From positions 1-61,469 of the forward strand of contig FMBT01000041.1 in the NCBI GenBank assembly GCA_900095095.1: DNA of 61,469 nucleotides. Direction: 5' to 3'. The position numbers were made by a program, and so were the translations under genes. Source of the DNA: Fragilariopsis cylindrus CCMP1102. Its lineage: Eukaryota; Bacillariophyta; Bacillariophyceae; Bacillariales; Bacillariaceae. The first letter of the stretch is position 1, and each line of letters starts with the position of its first letter. Shown here piece after piece: positions 10,674-21,307 of the stretch. A model generated the notes under the pieces. That model made no database searches. It saw only the letters and a list, made by a program, of their open reading frames with translations, and was not told the DNA's origin.

Positions 10674-12280
10674 TTACTTATGAGTAATACCGACCAATAA
10701 TTGAGTATATTTTAATGTCTTACTTTTGTCTAGTGCTGTTCTTATAATATATTGTTCTGATTGTGTTGAATCTTTATATAATTGCCTAATACCTACAATG
10801 GATTCATTCGTTTCCTTCAATAATTTTGGATTTAACCATTTTTCAATATCAATTGCCATATCATTGGCATTTTTTTTCTCTGTCCAATCTAGAACAGGCA
10901 GCACCTTTTTTAGATGAGTATCAACAACCAAAAACAAATAAATACCTAACCCATCATTCATTATTAATGCTGCAATTTTTCGTCCTACGTTAGGGAATCC
11001 CATCCAATCTTCAATTGTATCTGGGATACGACCATTAAATATCGAATCTATAATTTTACAAGTACCAATGAGGTAGCAGGACGTTCTCTGGCTTTATTTA
11101 TACCAACATATAATAGTAAATATTGCATGCGTTGCATATCTTCTTCTGTTGCATTTTTAAAGAAATGGTAACTAAACATGTCAAACATCTGCAGCACACG
11201 TATTGTACGAGTCATACCGACATCGCTACATGAATAAATAAAAGGGATAAATAAGATGATAAAATAGATTTCAGAAAAGTATAAAACAGATATATGAAAA
11301 GATGCTTACATTATTTTACTTACGTTGTATTACTGGTACATATACAAGCTAAAATTATTTCTAATTTATTTCGGAAATTAATTTTATCCTCCCAGCTCTC
11401 ACGAGGTGGTGTTCTACCAATCTCTTTATATAATTCTTTTGCGTCTTTGTTAAGAAATTCATTTCTTCTTCACGAGCTTTTATCCATGTTGTTGGTTTTC
11501 TCATGTTATCAATATCTTCCTTTTTAATTAATTGGTTCAAAAAAGGTGGAACATAAAATGAATTGAATGCTTCCATGTTCCTATTATTTTTAAAATACTA
11601 GCAGGTTGTTGACGCGTTACATTTAACACTACTTCGGCTTCATCAAAATAAAGTTTCATTCTATCCCATGATTCTTCGTCATCTTTAATTGGACGCCTAT
11701 CATCTTTCTTATTGTTTATCCATTTATTTATAATTACTCCAATGTTTGATTTTTCTATTGGGATATCGGGTTGTCATCCAATCTAGTAGCATTGAAAATT
11801 GTAGCTGTATTTTTCAAAATCCATTCCCATAGAACTATCCCCCAACCTTTACCATGGTAGTCCATGTCTAAGATATGATTGCAACTTCTCAATACTCAAG
11901 GTTCTTTTCCATTGCTCATCTACAAAAGAACGATACTCGGATCTTTCGATGCTTGTTAGTTTTTTACCTTTTTTAAAGTTAAACGTTTGTTGTCAAGATT
12001 CGATATGGCGTTTAATTATTTATGTTTCCTTTTTCTAATTTTGTCCATTCATATAATCCGTTTTTTTTCTACTCCTTGACTGACCTTATTGTTGTGGTAT
12101 TTTTCATAATCTGTTTGATTTCTAAATCTATGATGTCTACTTTGTTGTGTCTTCTAATTCATAATCCCATTGTAGTCTGATATGTTCTATATTCTTTATT
12201 GTAACTCCTGTACCTTCTGGTGAATCAGGTATTTTCTTTGTACTAATATATGTATCAAACTTCTTGGCAACTTTAGGCAT
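10674..12280 (-). pseudogene. Decayed endonuclease III-like (HhH-GPD) gene
   Basis: The protein signal can be followed from about ATG 12280 (MPKVAKKFDTYI) to TGA/TAA near 10674, but across at least five frame changes. The clearest part is 10674-11060: FNGRIPDTIEDW, then GFPNVGRKIAALI (helix-hairpin-helix with the catalytic-type Lys) and LVVDTHLKKV (the catalytic-type Asp). Upstream, LEIILACICTSNTT ends at a GTAAGT donor (11321) and resumes after a TAG acceptor (about 11228) with DVGMTRTIRVLQMF. Frameshifts lie near 11070, 11440, 11580 and further upstream (11750-12130). Family members are DNA glycosylase/AP lyases with a C-terminal 4Fe-4S Cys cluster; no such cluster is visible here. The long N-terminal extension is unlike bacterial Nth. 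Confidence 0.65.
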
Positions 12281-12439
12281 GATTCTGTTTATATTAGTAT
12301 AATATATTCGTCTTGTTTCGTTGTGTTTCGTTTCGTTTCGTTTCGTCTTTTCGTCTCGTTTCGTATCCTCTTGTTTCGTCTTGTTTTGTTTATGTTGGGT
12401 TGTAATGATCAAGGAAATAGCAAAAATTATCGTATCTCT

Positions 12440-12481
12440 CTACACATATTTTCCTACAAAATGCGCGCTACTTCAAGTAGT
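12440..12481 (+). repeat. 42-bp exact direct repeat, copy 2
   Basis: Identical to 9362-9403, 3,078 bp downstream and in the same orientation. Sequence identity stops abruptly on both sides, as expected of a long target-site duplication or a duplicated element end around 9404-12439. Confidence 0.95.
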
Positions 12482-12568
12482 TTAGATTCGATCGCGGGTT
12501 AAGAAAAACGGAAAACGAATGAAAAACACGTCCACTCGGTATGTGTTGTTTACTACCGTTGACTATCC

Positions 12569-13468
12569 AATCCTGATTATCAATTTGGCAAACAGGATTT
12601 AGATAGCAATGCGTTTGGGAATGAAGTAGAAATCATTATGGATGCTGGGGATGTTTTATATTTTCCTGCTGGTATGTGGCATAAGGTTGAAACTATTGAA
12701 TACGGTGCCTCGATTAATATTAGTTTAATGGGCAGCACATACGCATCTTTCGTCTGTAAGACTTTGGAACATCATTTACTTGAGAAGGAGGAGTGGAGAG
12801 AAGTTATTTGTTCGAGTCAGGACAAAGGTTCTGATGTGATAGAGAAATTGAAATCTTTGATGAATGATCTTCCTTCTATTGTCAAAAATCTCGCTGACAA
12901 TGGCGTCGCTGAAGGTATGTTACCACCAGTATTGAGAGAGCCTCCAGTATTTCAGCTTGTCGGAGAGGAGGAAGAAATGATCAATGATAGCCAAAGTTGT
13001 TCGGAAGATGAAGGCGTACAATTAAAAGGGATGTTAGATGTGAAAAATCTTCACGAAGAAGAATCAGTATCAAAATGCGAAGAAAACTCGCAAGGATCGC
13101 ATGATGAAGTGGAAGATGAGAATATTATCGATGTTAATGAATTCGAATCGATCAATAGCACCGAATCCTTCATTCGAACTGGAAAATTTTGGAGAAGAAA
13201 CCCACTGGCTTCGCTAATGAGAATGTTAGATGTCAAATCCTTTTATGAACCTGAACAGGATCAAAGTGATGATACTAAAAACTTATTCATCCTTAATACC
13301 AACTTCGCTGGAAATGATATGCACGAGAGCGCGGTAAGAGTTGTCCTGAGAGATGTATCAGGTCAACTTGATTGCTTTTGTTCTCTACAAGGAAAGAGTC
13401 TCGATGACGCAATAAATGAGTTAAAGGAGCCACTAAAGGCTCTTCTTTACTATGGATTCATTATTTAA
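12569..13468 (+). pseudogene. 3' half of the interrupted JmjC/cupin oxygenase
   Basis: The frame reads NPDYQFGKQDLDSNAFGNEV and then DAGDVLYFPAGMWHKVE, supplying the third Fe(II) ligand (MWH) missing from the half that ends at 4252. INISLMGSTYA follows, then a winged-helix-like C-terminal part ending in LKALLYYGFII. An in-frame TGA at 12557-12559 shows the frame does not extend left into the insertion. An ATG at 12638 lies inside the cupin fold and is unlikely to be a natural start. A repeated LDVK motif and acidic linker (residues about 130-200) separate the two domains. This half is otherwise intact, which suggests recent disruption or an assembly join. It converges on the MFS gene about 210 bp away. 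Confidence 0.8.
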
Positions 13469-13677
13469 TTCCTCCCGCACGAGCCAGTTGAGGAAGTTTA
13501 CTGTATGAATGAATCGTATCCCTCTTCGTGGTTAAATGGATAATAGGTCGAGACCAACTTCTACTCAAAGTACTAATACATATATCGTTTGTACTAATAA
13601 GTTGAAGCGTAAGTAGGAAAATAGTATACTTACATGTTGTTATAAATAGTAATTCACATAGCTAGCTACTGGTATGT

Positions 13678-15701
13678 TTATGGCCGAGATATATTGCTCT
13701 TGCTGTAAACATTTCTAGTTTTGTACTGCATCAGGATACTGGTCGCAACGCATGTAAAAGATAGTATCACGATAATGATATGAGTCTGTTGGAAGCATTT
13801 TATGCCATAGCAAGTGACCCCGTCACTCTTTCCCGAACTGGGTGGTTCAATATGATCTTCGTACACCTGTTGTGCTACGATTTTAGACAAAAGAAAAGTC
13901 CCAGCAGCTGATGTAAAACCATCGTAAAACATGTAATTTGCACCAACGTGAGCAGTACCAAAAATTTCACTAACACAAAGTACCATCAATGGCCAAATCA
14001 TCCCAAACGCTATACCTGAAAGAGTTACCCCGATCACAAATAATGCTTGACTTGTTGCTATGGCCAAAATTGTATGGGAAAAAATTGCCAAAACACTTGC
14101 TGCAACGAAGTAAAATGGACGAGGGATCCCTTGTCGATACAGCATCGTCGAGTCTCATAATTAAGAGATGCTTCGGATGCAGCTCCAGTGATTATTCTAC
14201 CTCCAGACTGAGCGACGGAAAATAAGGCCAATGTAGCCGGTGTTACCACATCGGAAAATCCCAAACTTTCGACCATTTGTCCCAGGTTATTCGTTTCTAC
14301 GGTACCGCCACCAGCAAGAATAGTCGTTATCCACAACATCATCCAGGCAGACGGTGTCTGAAGCATTTGAAGCAAATTCTTGCTATCTGTCGAAGAGTAA
14401 GAAGACGCAGTTCCTGTCACTTCTTGGCCTTGGCCAGTACCATCCTCTTCATCTTCTTCGTCCACACTCTCTTCATCTCCAGGGAGGGACTCTTCATCTG
14501 CATGTGACGCTATTGGTTCCAAAGATATATTGTCACTCGAAATGTCATTATTACTTCCACTTACATCATTACTGTCAGAAGTGTAACTTGTTCATATCCA
14601 GTGTTATCATCGACTTGAGCTGAACCAGCTGCATCGCCACCGGTGGAAGCTTCGGGCGTCCAGTCACTTTTTTGAGGTAGATAAAGCAACGAGACAATCG
14701 GTGCTATCCAAACAAAGAGAAGAACTCCAGTCATGATATAATTCGGCGATGATTCTGCATTATTTTCGTTGCCCGAATCTTTGTAGAGTCCGAGTAAGGC
14801 ATTACCAATGATTAATATCGCCAACGATGACAACGATGCGTACATCACTCGAAAATGTAGTGGCGTTAAAACGTCTGGAACGAAAGTTTCATTTGCCTTG
14901 CTTGGAAGAGTGATCCAACTAGGAATAGTGGCCGCTGTGATGAAAAAGAAGGCGCACAGGGCAGGAAATCTAATGCGTCCATATTTGGTTGTCGTATCGA
15001 TTCAAATAGGCACGCGTATGCTCCACTTCCCAATCCAACAAAACCCTTTGCAACACCGACAGCACTTCCCTTACTTCCTGGTCCACATTGACAGGATATG
15101 ATCTTAAAGACCGAACCGGTTACGAGAGCGCACGAAAGGAATATTCCTACGTTAAGTATCGATAATACAGTCACCACGAAAGTCGGGTCGTCACCTTCGA
15201 TCACGGATGGAAAAAATCCCTTGGCAACAAGCCAAAACGACATAAGCGATACAGCGCCAGTGATACCACCATTGAAATTCCTAATCTAGGTCCAAATCGA
15301 TCTACGTATGCACCCGGGATAAATGACAAAAAACCGGCTAAGAAAAAAACTGCTGATATAGTATCCAACTGACTTTGTCTAAGATGTAGTTTTTTCTTCA
15401 GCGCACCCCCGTATAAACCGAATGCATAGGTTGTACCTCCAGTAGTAACTGAAGCTAAAATTGCACAGCATACTCTAGGAATATTTGTTTGGTGGATGGG
15501 AAGAGGTCGAGTTACAGGAACGGGAGTTGGACTCGGTTGCTCAAGAGGTTGATTATTAGCAACCAAAGAAGAAGACGCTGTTGCTGTCGTCATCGCCGTC
15601 GGGGAAAAGTCGCTTATACTGCTTTCGCTGCTTTCTAAGTCTTCAGTTCGCCTTTGTCTTCTTGTCACTTTGCTTTTGCTCCTTTCACGAGATAAAGGCA
15701 T
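13678..15701 (-). pseudogene. Nodulin-like MFS transporter, four frameshifts
   Basis: Starts at ATG 15701 with a polar Ser/Thr-rich N-terminus (about 95 residues), then CCAILASVTTGGTTYAFGLY (TM1). A run of about 12 membrane segments continues to the stop at 13678. Diagnostic text includes SFWLVAKGFFPSVIEGDD and CGPGSKGSAVGVAKGFVGLG, typical of nodulin-like/MFS proteins (PF06813 plus MFS_1). An acidic cytoplasmic loop (DEESVDEEDEEDG) sits in the middle. The frame must change near 15265, 14952, 14582 and 14150, with no loss of conserved residues and no splice sites at these points. Either the consensus has indel errors or the gene is dying. Substrate unknown; homologues include metabolite and iron transporters. 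Confidence 0.7.
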
Positions 15702-16124
15702 GATTCTGTTCTAGTGCTCTATCTATTTCTTTTTTTTTCTCTCTCTCTCTCTCTATTAGAAAATATGCAATAATGCAAGAGTTGTTGTGATGCATCACAG
15801 ATATATAATAATATTGTTAAAGTGAATTTAAATTCGCATATCATCGCAAAAACTTCGTTTCGGATTATGTAGAAATTCTACGTCTTTTGTACTAAATTCT
15901 GTATTTGAGAGGGTACAATGTATCTTTTCATTTTCAATTCTCATTTTTTACCGTAGACACTTTTAAACTTCTTGTTTTAATTTCACATCGTCATTTATCA
16001 TCTGAATCAAGAATCTCAATCAAAGAGCGACCATTTGGAACACTACAAGCTCCACTGCTTTACAAGGCTAGAAGATTCGTTTGAATCTATTAGCATTCGC
16101 TTCAAAAAATTATAATTTGTCGTC
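15702..16124. other. Divergent promoter region, MFS / ALG7
   Basis: A 423-bp spacer between two start codons facing apart. It contains a CT run (about 15735-15755) just upstream of the MFS start and AT-rich sequence after it. No gene seen. Confidence 0.5.
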
Positions 16125-17912
16125 ATGCCTTTGATAAATTATATTCTAGCCTCAATTCCGCTGATTTTTCCGGCATACCTTTCGATCAATTTGCTAGATA
16201 ATCCATTGATAGTTGTCAGCCGGTGGTTCGAAAGTTACAATGATAGCTCATCATCGACATTAAACGGTGATGGTTCTGCGATACCCTCCGTGAGCTCACA
16301 ACTTTTAGCCTATGTGGCTATGGGTATTTTTGGTTTCATACTGACCGATCGGTTAATTCCAAACATCAAAGTACGTAGCTATCTATCGTTTGAAAGAGGA
16401 AATAATAAGCAGTAATTATCATGGAGGAAATCATGGAGACTATACTATTTAAATCTGCACTAAATTGATTCCTTATTTCTTTTATTCATACACTCGAAAC
16501 CACACATTAATCCCCAGGAATACACGCTTCGAAAAGGAATTTGTGGTAAAGATTTAGGCAAGAGAGGGACAGACTTGGCTGATAAACCAGTGTAAGTTTC
16601 TTTTGATAATCTTCAGGATTCATTATGTGAAGACCACATTGTGATGTAGTAAAAGAATCTATGATTATTATTGATAAGTGAATTCATCTCAAATTTCTGT
16701 ATTGTAAAATTGTAATCGAATAAATAATCACCTATTGGATTATTGTTTTTGTCTCACATGAATATTTGTCGCCAATTTACTGGTACTTGTATTGTATACC
16801 GTACGTGTACATATACACGAATAAATGAAAACAATTGAACGAATCAACAAAATAGACCAGAAGCATTGGGGATAGTTTCGGGAGCGGTTTTCATAGTTTG
16901 TTTGATATTTTGTCTTGTGGGATATGCTACGTCGCACCCATCTAAATTATTGGATGTAAATTCTGCACTGTTGTCCATATTATTTATGCTGTTTTTGGGT
17001 TTCACTGATGATGTTTTGGATTGGCCATGGCGGTACAAGCTGATCTTACCTACAATAGCATCCCTTCCGCTATTGTGCTGCTATAACGGAAGTACATCTA
17101 TCGTCGTTCCGATACCATGTAGAGCACTACTTATCCAAAGTCAAGAAATGACAATCCTTGGCAAATTTGTCAGTTGGTTTATTGAAATCGATGTGGCTAG
17201 CAATGGGAGTCTTGTGGATGTGGGATTATTCTACTTTTTATATATGGGGATGTTGGCTGTCTTCTGTACTAACGCAATCAATATTTATGCAGGAATTAAT
17301 GGATTAGAAGCCGGTCAATCATACGTAATTGGGTGTGCTATTCTACTACATAACTTCATTGAAATTAAAGCACAATCCTTGAGTCAGGAAAATCATCTCT
17401 TCTCTGCAATGATCATGATAAGTTTTGTGGCCGTTACTTTGGGATTACTGAAACACAATTGGTACCCAGCAAATGTATTTGTGGGTGACACATTCTGTTA
17501 CTTCGCAGGGATGACGTTCGCTGTGGTTGGAATTTTAGGACATTTCAGTAAAACATTATTGTTATTCTTTATTCCACAAATCATGAATTTTCTTTGGAGT
17601 GTACCACAATTATTTAAAATTGTACCATGTCCCAGGCATCGTCTACCTGGTTTTAATCCCTCCACGGGTCTAATGGAACCGTCAACATTCGAATGTAAAT
17701 CAAACGAATACATTTGGCTAAAAACACTCAATAGGTTAGATCATAAAACGGAAAGAATCCCAAATATGACAGTCATTAACATGGCACTATCCATTGTGGG
17801 ACCGATGAGTGAAAGGAATCTATGTTCTCTACTGCTGGGACTACAATTAATATGTTGCGGCTTTGGATTTTTCATGCGTTATTATATTGCTGGATTCTTT
17901 TTTGATTCTTGA
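16125..17912 (+). CDS. ALG7: UDP-GlcNAc:dolichyl-phosphate GlcNAc-1-phosphotransferase (three exons)
   Basis: Exons are 16125-16370, 16518-16591 and 16856-17912, with phases 0 and 2 and all GT-AG, giving 458 residues. The enzyme transfers GlcNAc-1-phosphate to dolichyl phosphate on the ER membrane, the first committed step of N-glycosylation (target of tunicamycin). The small exon 2 encodes [19 protein letters not shown], the conserved family loop, and exon 3 continues [12 protein letters not shown]. Other family marks are the Asp-rich [16 protein letters not shown], the [14 protein letters not shown] motif, [18 protein letters not shown] and the luminal [14 protein letters not shown] loop. 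About ten membrane segments are visible and no residue of these motifs is missing. Length matches eukaryotic DPAGT1/Alg7. Confidence 0.93.
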
Positions 17913-18026
17913 TGAATGATTTACGACCAAGAATATTAATAAAGAATACGAAGATATTATCTTTAAATTATATTTATCTAAAATTTTATTGAATTTTCAT
18001 ATAAGTCTGTTTTTTCAACTTCATTT

Positions 18027-18449
18027 TCAGGCAGCAGTACCTTGATCGTTAGTATTTTTCCTATTGGGGACTTTCATAGCAACTGTATGACCATCATATT
18101 CCTTAATGAGGATAGAAGAAGCACCTTCCAATTCAATTGTAATCAGAGGTGACGGTGGATTCTCGTTGTTCATATTTGCCGTCTGATATGGCGTAAGAGT
18201 AGATGCAAGTCGTGTTAAACTTGTATATACACCACTATTGTTGGTATTCGTATTCGTCGTCGCAGAAGATGACATGTTCCCTTTAGATATGAGACAAAGT
18301 CCATTCAGATCATTGACCAGTATACCAGGTGAAGAACGTTCTAGATTAGGGGGGAGAGGCATCCTGTCGTTGTTGTTGTCGTTGTTGTCGTCGTTGTTGT
18401 TGTTTGCGTGCGGTGTTCGGTAATAATTGTTATTGGTGTCAAATGTCAA
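18027..18449 (-). CDS. LAMTOR5-like Ragulator subunit
   Basis: A single-exon 140-residue protein from ATG 18449. The first 35 residues are Asn/Asp-rich and probably disordered. The rest follows a roadblock/LC7 fold in the LAMTOR5 (HBXIP) pattern: GILVNDLNGLCLISKGNM, then SGVYTSLTRLASTL, then an Asn-rich loop, then ITIELEGASSILIKEYDGHT and VAMKVP. Ragulator anchors Rag GTPases on lysosomes or vacuoles for TORC1 nutrient sensing. Assignment rests on the two end strands and the helix, so it is good but not certain; another roadblock-type protein is the alternative. The gene is tail-to-tail with ALG7, with only about 115 bp between them. Confidence 0.7.
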   Translation of the reverse strand: MTFDTNNNYYRTPHANNNNDDNNDNNNDRMPLPPNLERSSPGILVNDLNGLCLISKGNMSSSATTNTNTNNSGVYTSLTRLASTLTPYQTANMNNENPPSPLITIELEGASSILIKEYDGHTVAMKVPNRKNTNDQGTAA

Positions 18450-19062
18450 AAATTAGTAATATACTATCTCGCGGGTTTTTCAAGCTGATCTTCCCAATCG
18501 AATCCCCTGATTCGTACTAATGTTTTCGTATAAACTGAAATGCAGGTCCGTATTACTGTGATTATCTAAGCTGTGTAGTCTAGAACTGGAGCTGCAATGG
18601 ATCGATAGGAAGGAATTGGCAATGTTCTAATTTAAATTTATGTTGATCAGCGTTTTGTGTTGTGTAATTATTATTAAGTTTATCAGCTGATCACACAAAG
18701 GACTAAATAATGCCCGACTGAAATATTACAATTTTCATCTACAGTATGTGATCTCCTCAATATCTATCAGGTTCATATTGTGATGCAGTATCCTGTTGTC
18801 GGACAATCAATTAGCAGTGCAACAGCTTGGAAAAATTGACTGCTCGCATTATTGAAGAAATTGGTTGTTTTCTCTATACATGTGTGGGTGAAAAAATGCT
18901 CCTTTTCTCCCTCACTATAAGATCTACGAAATTTCATAATACATTTCATAAATTTGGGATCTTTCCTCCTCTACTGTATTCTTTCAATTATTAAAAGTTT
19001 TTCTTTCTGTTTATATTTAATAGGTAATTGCATGGTATACATTTTCTTTGTTGAATATTTGT
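18450..19062. other. Intergenic, no gene seen
   Basis: 613 bp upstream of the LAMTOR5-like start and downstream of the GMC stop. AT-rich, no long frame, no tRNA-like fold recognised. Confidence 0.5.
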
Positions 19063-21307
19063 TTATGCAGCTGCCATTGCAGGCTCTGGAGTGTCAACAT
19101 TGTCTTCCATAATGACTTCGGTAGTGGTCGTTACTGATTGGTGCGGATTAATAAGAAATGCAGCAGCACGCTCTGCAATCATAACAGTCGGTGTTGCAGT
19201 TTGCCCGCCAGGAAGAATTGGAATGGTTGACGAATCCGCCACTCGTACACCGTTCACACCAATAACTTTCAACTCGGGTGTTACTACAGCGTCTTTTCCT
19301 GTACCCATTTTACATGTACCTGTAAGGGCATTTGCCGTATGGATGGTGTTCTTAATGTACTCGTCGATCTCAGCATCCGTTTGTACATCAAGTCCTGGAT
19401 AGACCTCTTCACCTAAATATTCTCCCCAGTCTGGACTGTTACCAAGCTGACGTCCAAGTTTGATTCCCTCTCTCAGAGTCTTTAGATCGTTCGGATCGCT
19501 GAGGTATCCACCATCAATTGCAGGCTTGATATGAGTGTTGGATGATACCAAGCGAACAGATCCCTGACTCTTGGCACGACAAGCCACGCTCTGAAGGGAA
19601 TACCCATCATCATGTGATTTTGAATTTCTGAACTGAGTGAAGGTGGTCATGCCATCAGGTCCAAGAGCACGAGCTGCAAGAAATCGAATCTGAAGATCGG
19701 GTTGACCTTTAATAGAAGCTGACGTTCGGACAAATGCTCCATGATCGCAGCCTGTAGATGTGAGTAAGCCGGTCTTGAAAATGAGCCATTGAAGGATAGG
19801 GAATGGGTTTGTCATACCGAATAATCGTAGTTTAGAAGTGACACTGACGCCCTTTACAGGTGTCTTAAATGAGACAACTGCAGCTGGGTGATCTTGCAAG
19901 TTTTCGCCTACATTTGGATTGTCGTGTACGACTGGGATACCGTGATCTTTCAAGTGCTGAGATGGACCAATCCCACTGCACAAGAGAAGCTGTGGTGATG
20001 CGATGGCACCAGATGTAACAATGACTTCGCCACCCGGATTGAGCTTAGCTTCAAACGCCTGAATATAGGAGAATGAATAATTGTGTTAGATGAAATGAGA
20101 TGTTTTAAAGACGATAAAGGTCGAGCGATACGATACGTCCTAGGCAAATCTCCTGGCTCTCTATCTCAAAAGAAACAGTGAGGAAATGGAAAAATAAAAA
20201 ATCTTACCTTCATGGTATCATCGCCCATCAGATCATAAGTGACACCTGTAGCAGTCTTAGATTGGTCGAAATTGATTCGTCGAACCATGGTACCCGTACG
20301 AACCTTACAGTTCTTGTTCTTCATAGCCTTTGTAAGGAATGCATTCGCTCCAGAACATCTCTCTCCATTTATCTCAGATACTTGGAAACGACCAACACCC
20401 TCTTGTGTTCTTCCCCAGTTATTAAAATCGTCGTTTGTTCCAAGGCCAGCCTTTTCACCGACCTCGAGGAATCGTTTGCTCAAAGGATTCTGGTATCTAA
20501 CATCGTCCATCACCCAATCTCCATCAACACCATGAAATTCTGGTGATCGGCCAGTCATATCCTTCTGGCTCGCCTTGAAGAAGGGCAATACATCTGCAGC
20601 CTTCCATCCTGGTACGCCCCAATCATCGTAATCTTGGGCCGATCCACGATGATGAAGGCAGACATTCGTACAACTAGATCCGCCCAAAACCTTGCCACGT
20701 TGCAGGAAGACATTACGACCATTACATGCCTTCTCTCCTCCTGTTTCGTGTTGCCAATCGTATTTGGTATTACGAAATAGACGAAGGATTCCAGCTGGTA
20801 TACGGACTATCATAGCATTATAATCTGGAGTACCAGCCTCTAAAACTAAAACCTTTTTTGTACCGTCCGCAGTAAGTCGGTCTGCCAACAGACAACCTGC
20901 CAAACCCCCACCCGTAATGATGTAATCATAACCGTCGGCGACAACTTTCTTTTCTACAGCTGTTGTTCATTTAAATTTTGGAAAATCGATTTTAGTATAC
21001 AACATGACACAGGTAACGACGGACAATTGGGAAAGCAGGTCGACACCGAACCAAAACAAACCGAAAGATAAGAAAACATTGGAGGATAAGAAACAAAAAT
21101 TTGTGATCAAAACATCAACTCATCTCGAACAAAAAGAAAAAGAGGTAGGCACTCGACACTAGCTAGACAGCCCAATTTCAAAATGTTATCTACCGTACCA
21201 TGAGCTTGGTTCAAATTACCGATCGGTGGCGCTCCCGCAGCAGTCGTCGCAGCCGCAGAGGCAGCCGCATTCAGCAGACCTACTATCTTAAAAATTTGTA
21301 GTTTCAT
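19063..21307 (-). CDS. GMC oxidoreductase, fatty acid photodecarboxylase-like (three exons)
   Basis: Exons are 21199-21307, 20208-20959 and 19063-20058 (phases 1 and 0), giving 618 residues with no frameshift. Exon 1 encodes a hydrophobic leader rich in Ala. Exon 2 opens the FAD fold: YDYIITGGGLAGCLLADRL, VLVLEAG, then GKVLGGSSCTNVCLHHRG. Exon 3 has CSGIGPSQHLKDHGI, CRAKSQGSVRL, HTANALTGTCKMG and LPGGQTATPTVMIAERAA. Family knowledge: GMC enzymes oxidise alcohols, and the algal branch that uses light to turn fatty acids into hydrocarbons shares the GTCKMG and PGGQT signatures and a Cys-Arg pair before QGSV-type text. Here these are visible, while the usual catalytic Asn/His of alcohol oxidases at the second position is Gln. 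A choline dehydrogenase-type function is the alternative. The leader would suit plastid or ER targeting. Confidence 0.85.

Larger units (their letters stand above)
4253..12571. mobile_element. About 8.3-kb insertion splitting the JmjC gene
   Basis: Everything between codon AAT 4250-4252 and AAT 12569-12571 is absent from the expected JmjC reading frame. The two AAT triplets are either a 3-bp target duplication or one shared codon. The interior holds a zinc-finger/HNH-like gene (6191-9100), a decayed endonuclease III-like gene on the other strand (about 10674-12280), a 42-bp direct repeat (9362-9403 and 12440-12481), and long simple-sequence stretches. I found no convincing terminal inverted repeats: the left end starts TGATTTACTAGGGAG and the right end finishes CCGTTGACTATCC. 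The class of element is unknown. A long chain of nested insertions, or a chimeric assembly join, would also explain it. Confidence 0.55.

Noticed and set aside
4253..12571. One giant intron in the JmjC gene
   Set aside because: The domain-restoring join has no GT at 4253 and no AG before 12569; the nearest GT (4265) would add a stop codon.
13520..13570. tRNA-like text (GTGGTTAAATGGATAAT and GGTCGAGACC)
   Set aside because: The D-arm-like and T-arm-like pieces are too close, with no room for an anticodon arm and no acceptor stem.
13678..15701. Alternative genetic code or programmed frameshifting to explain broken genes
   Set aside because: Stops are standard in the clean genes, and the shifts vary in sequence context and number; errors or decay are simpler.
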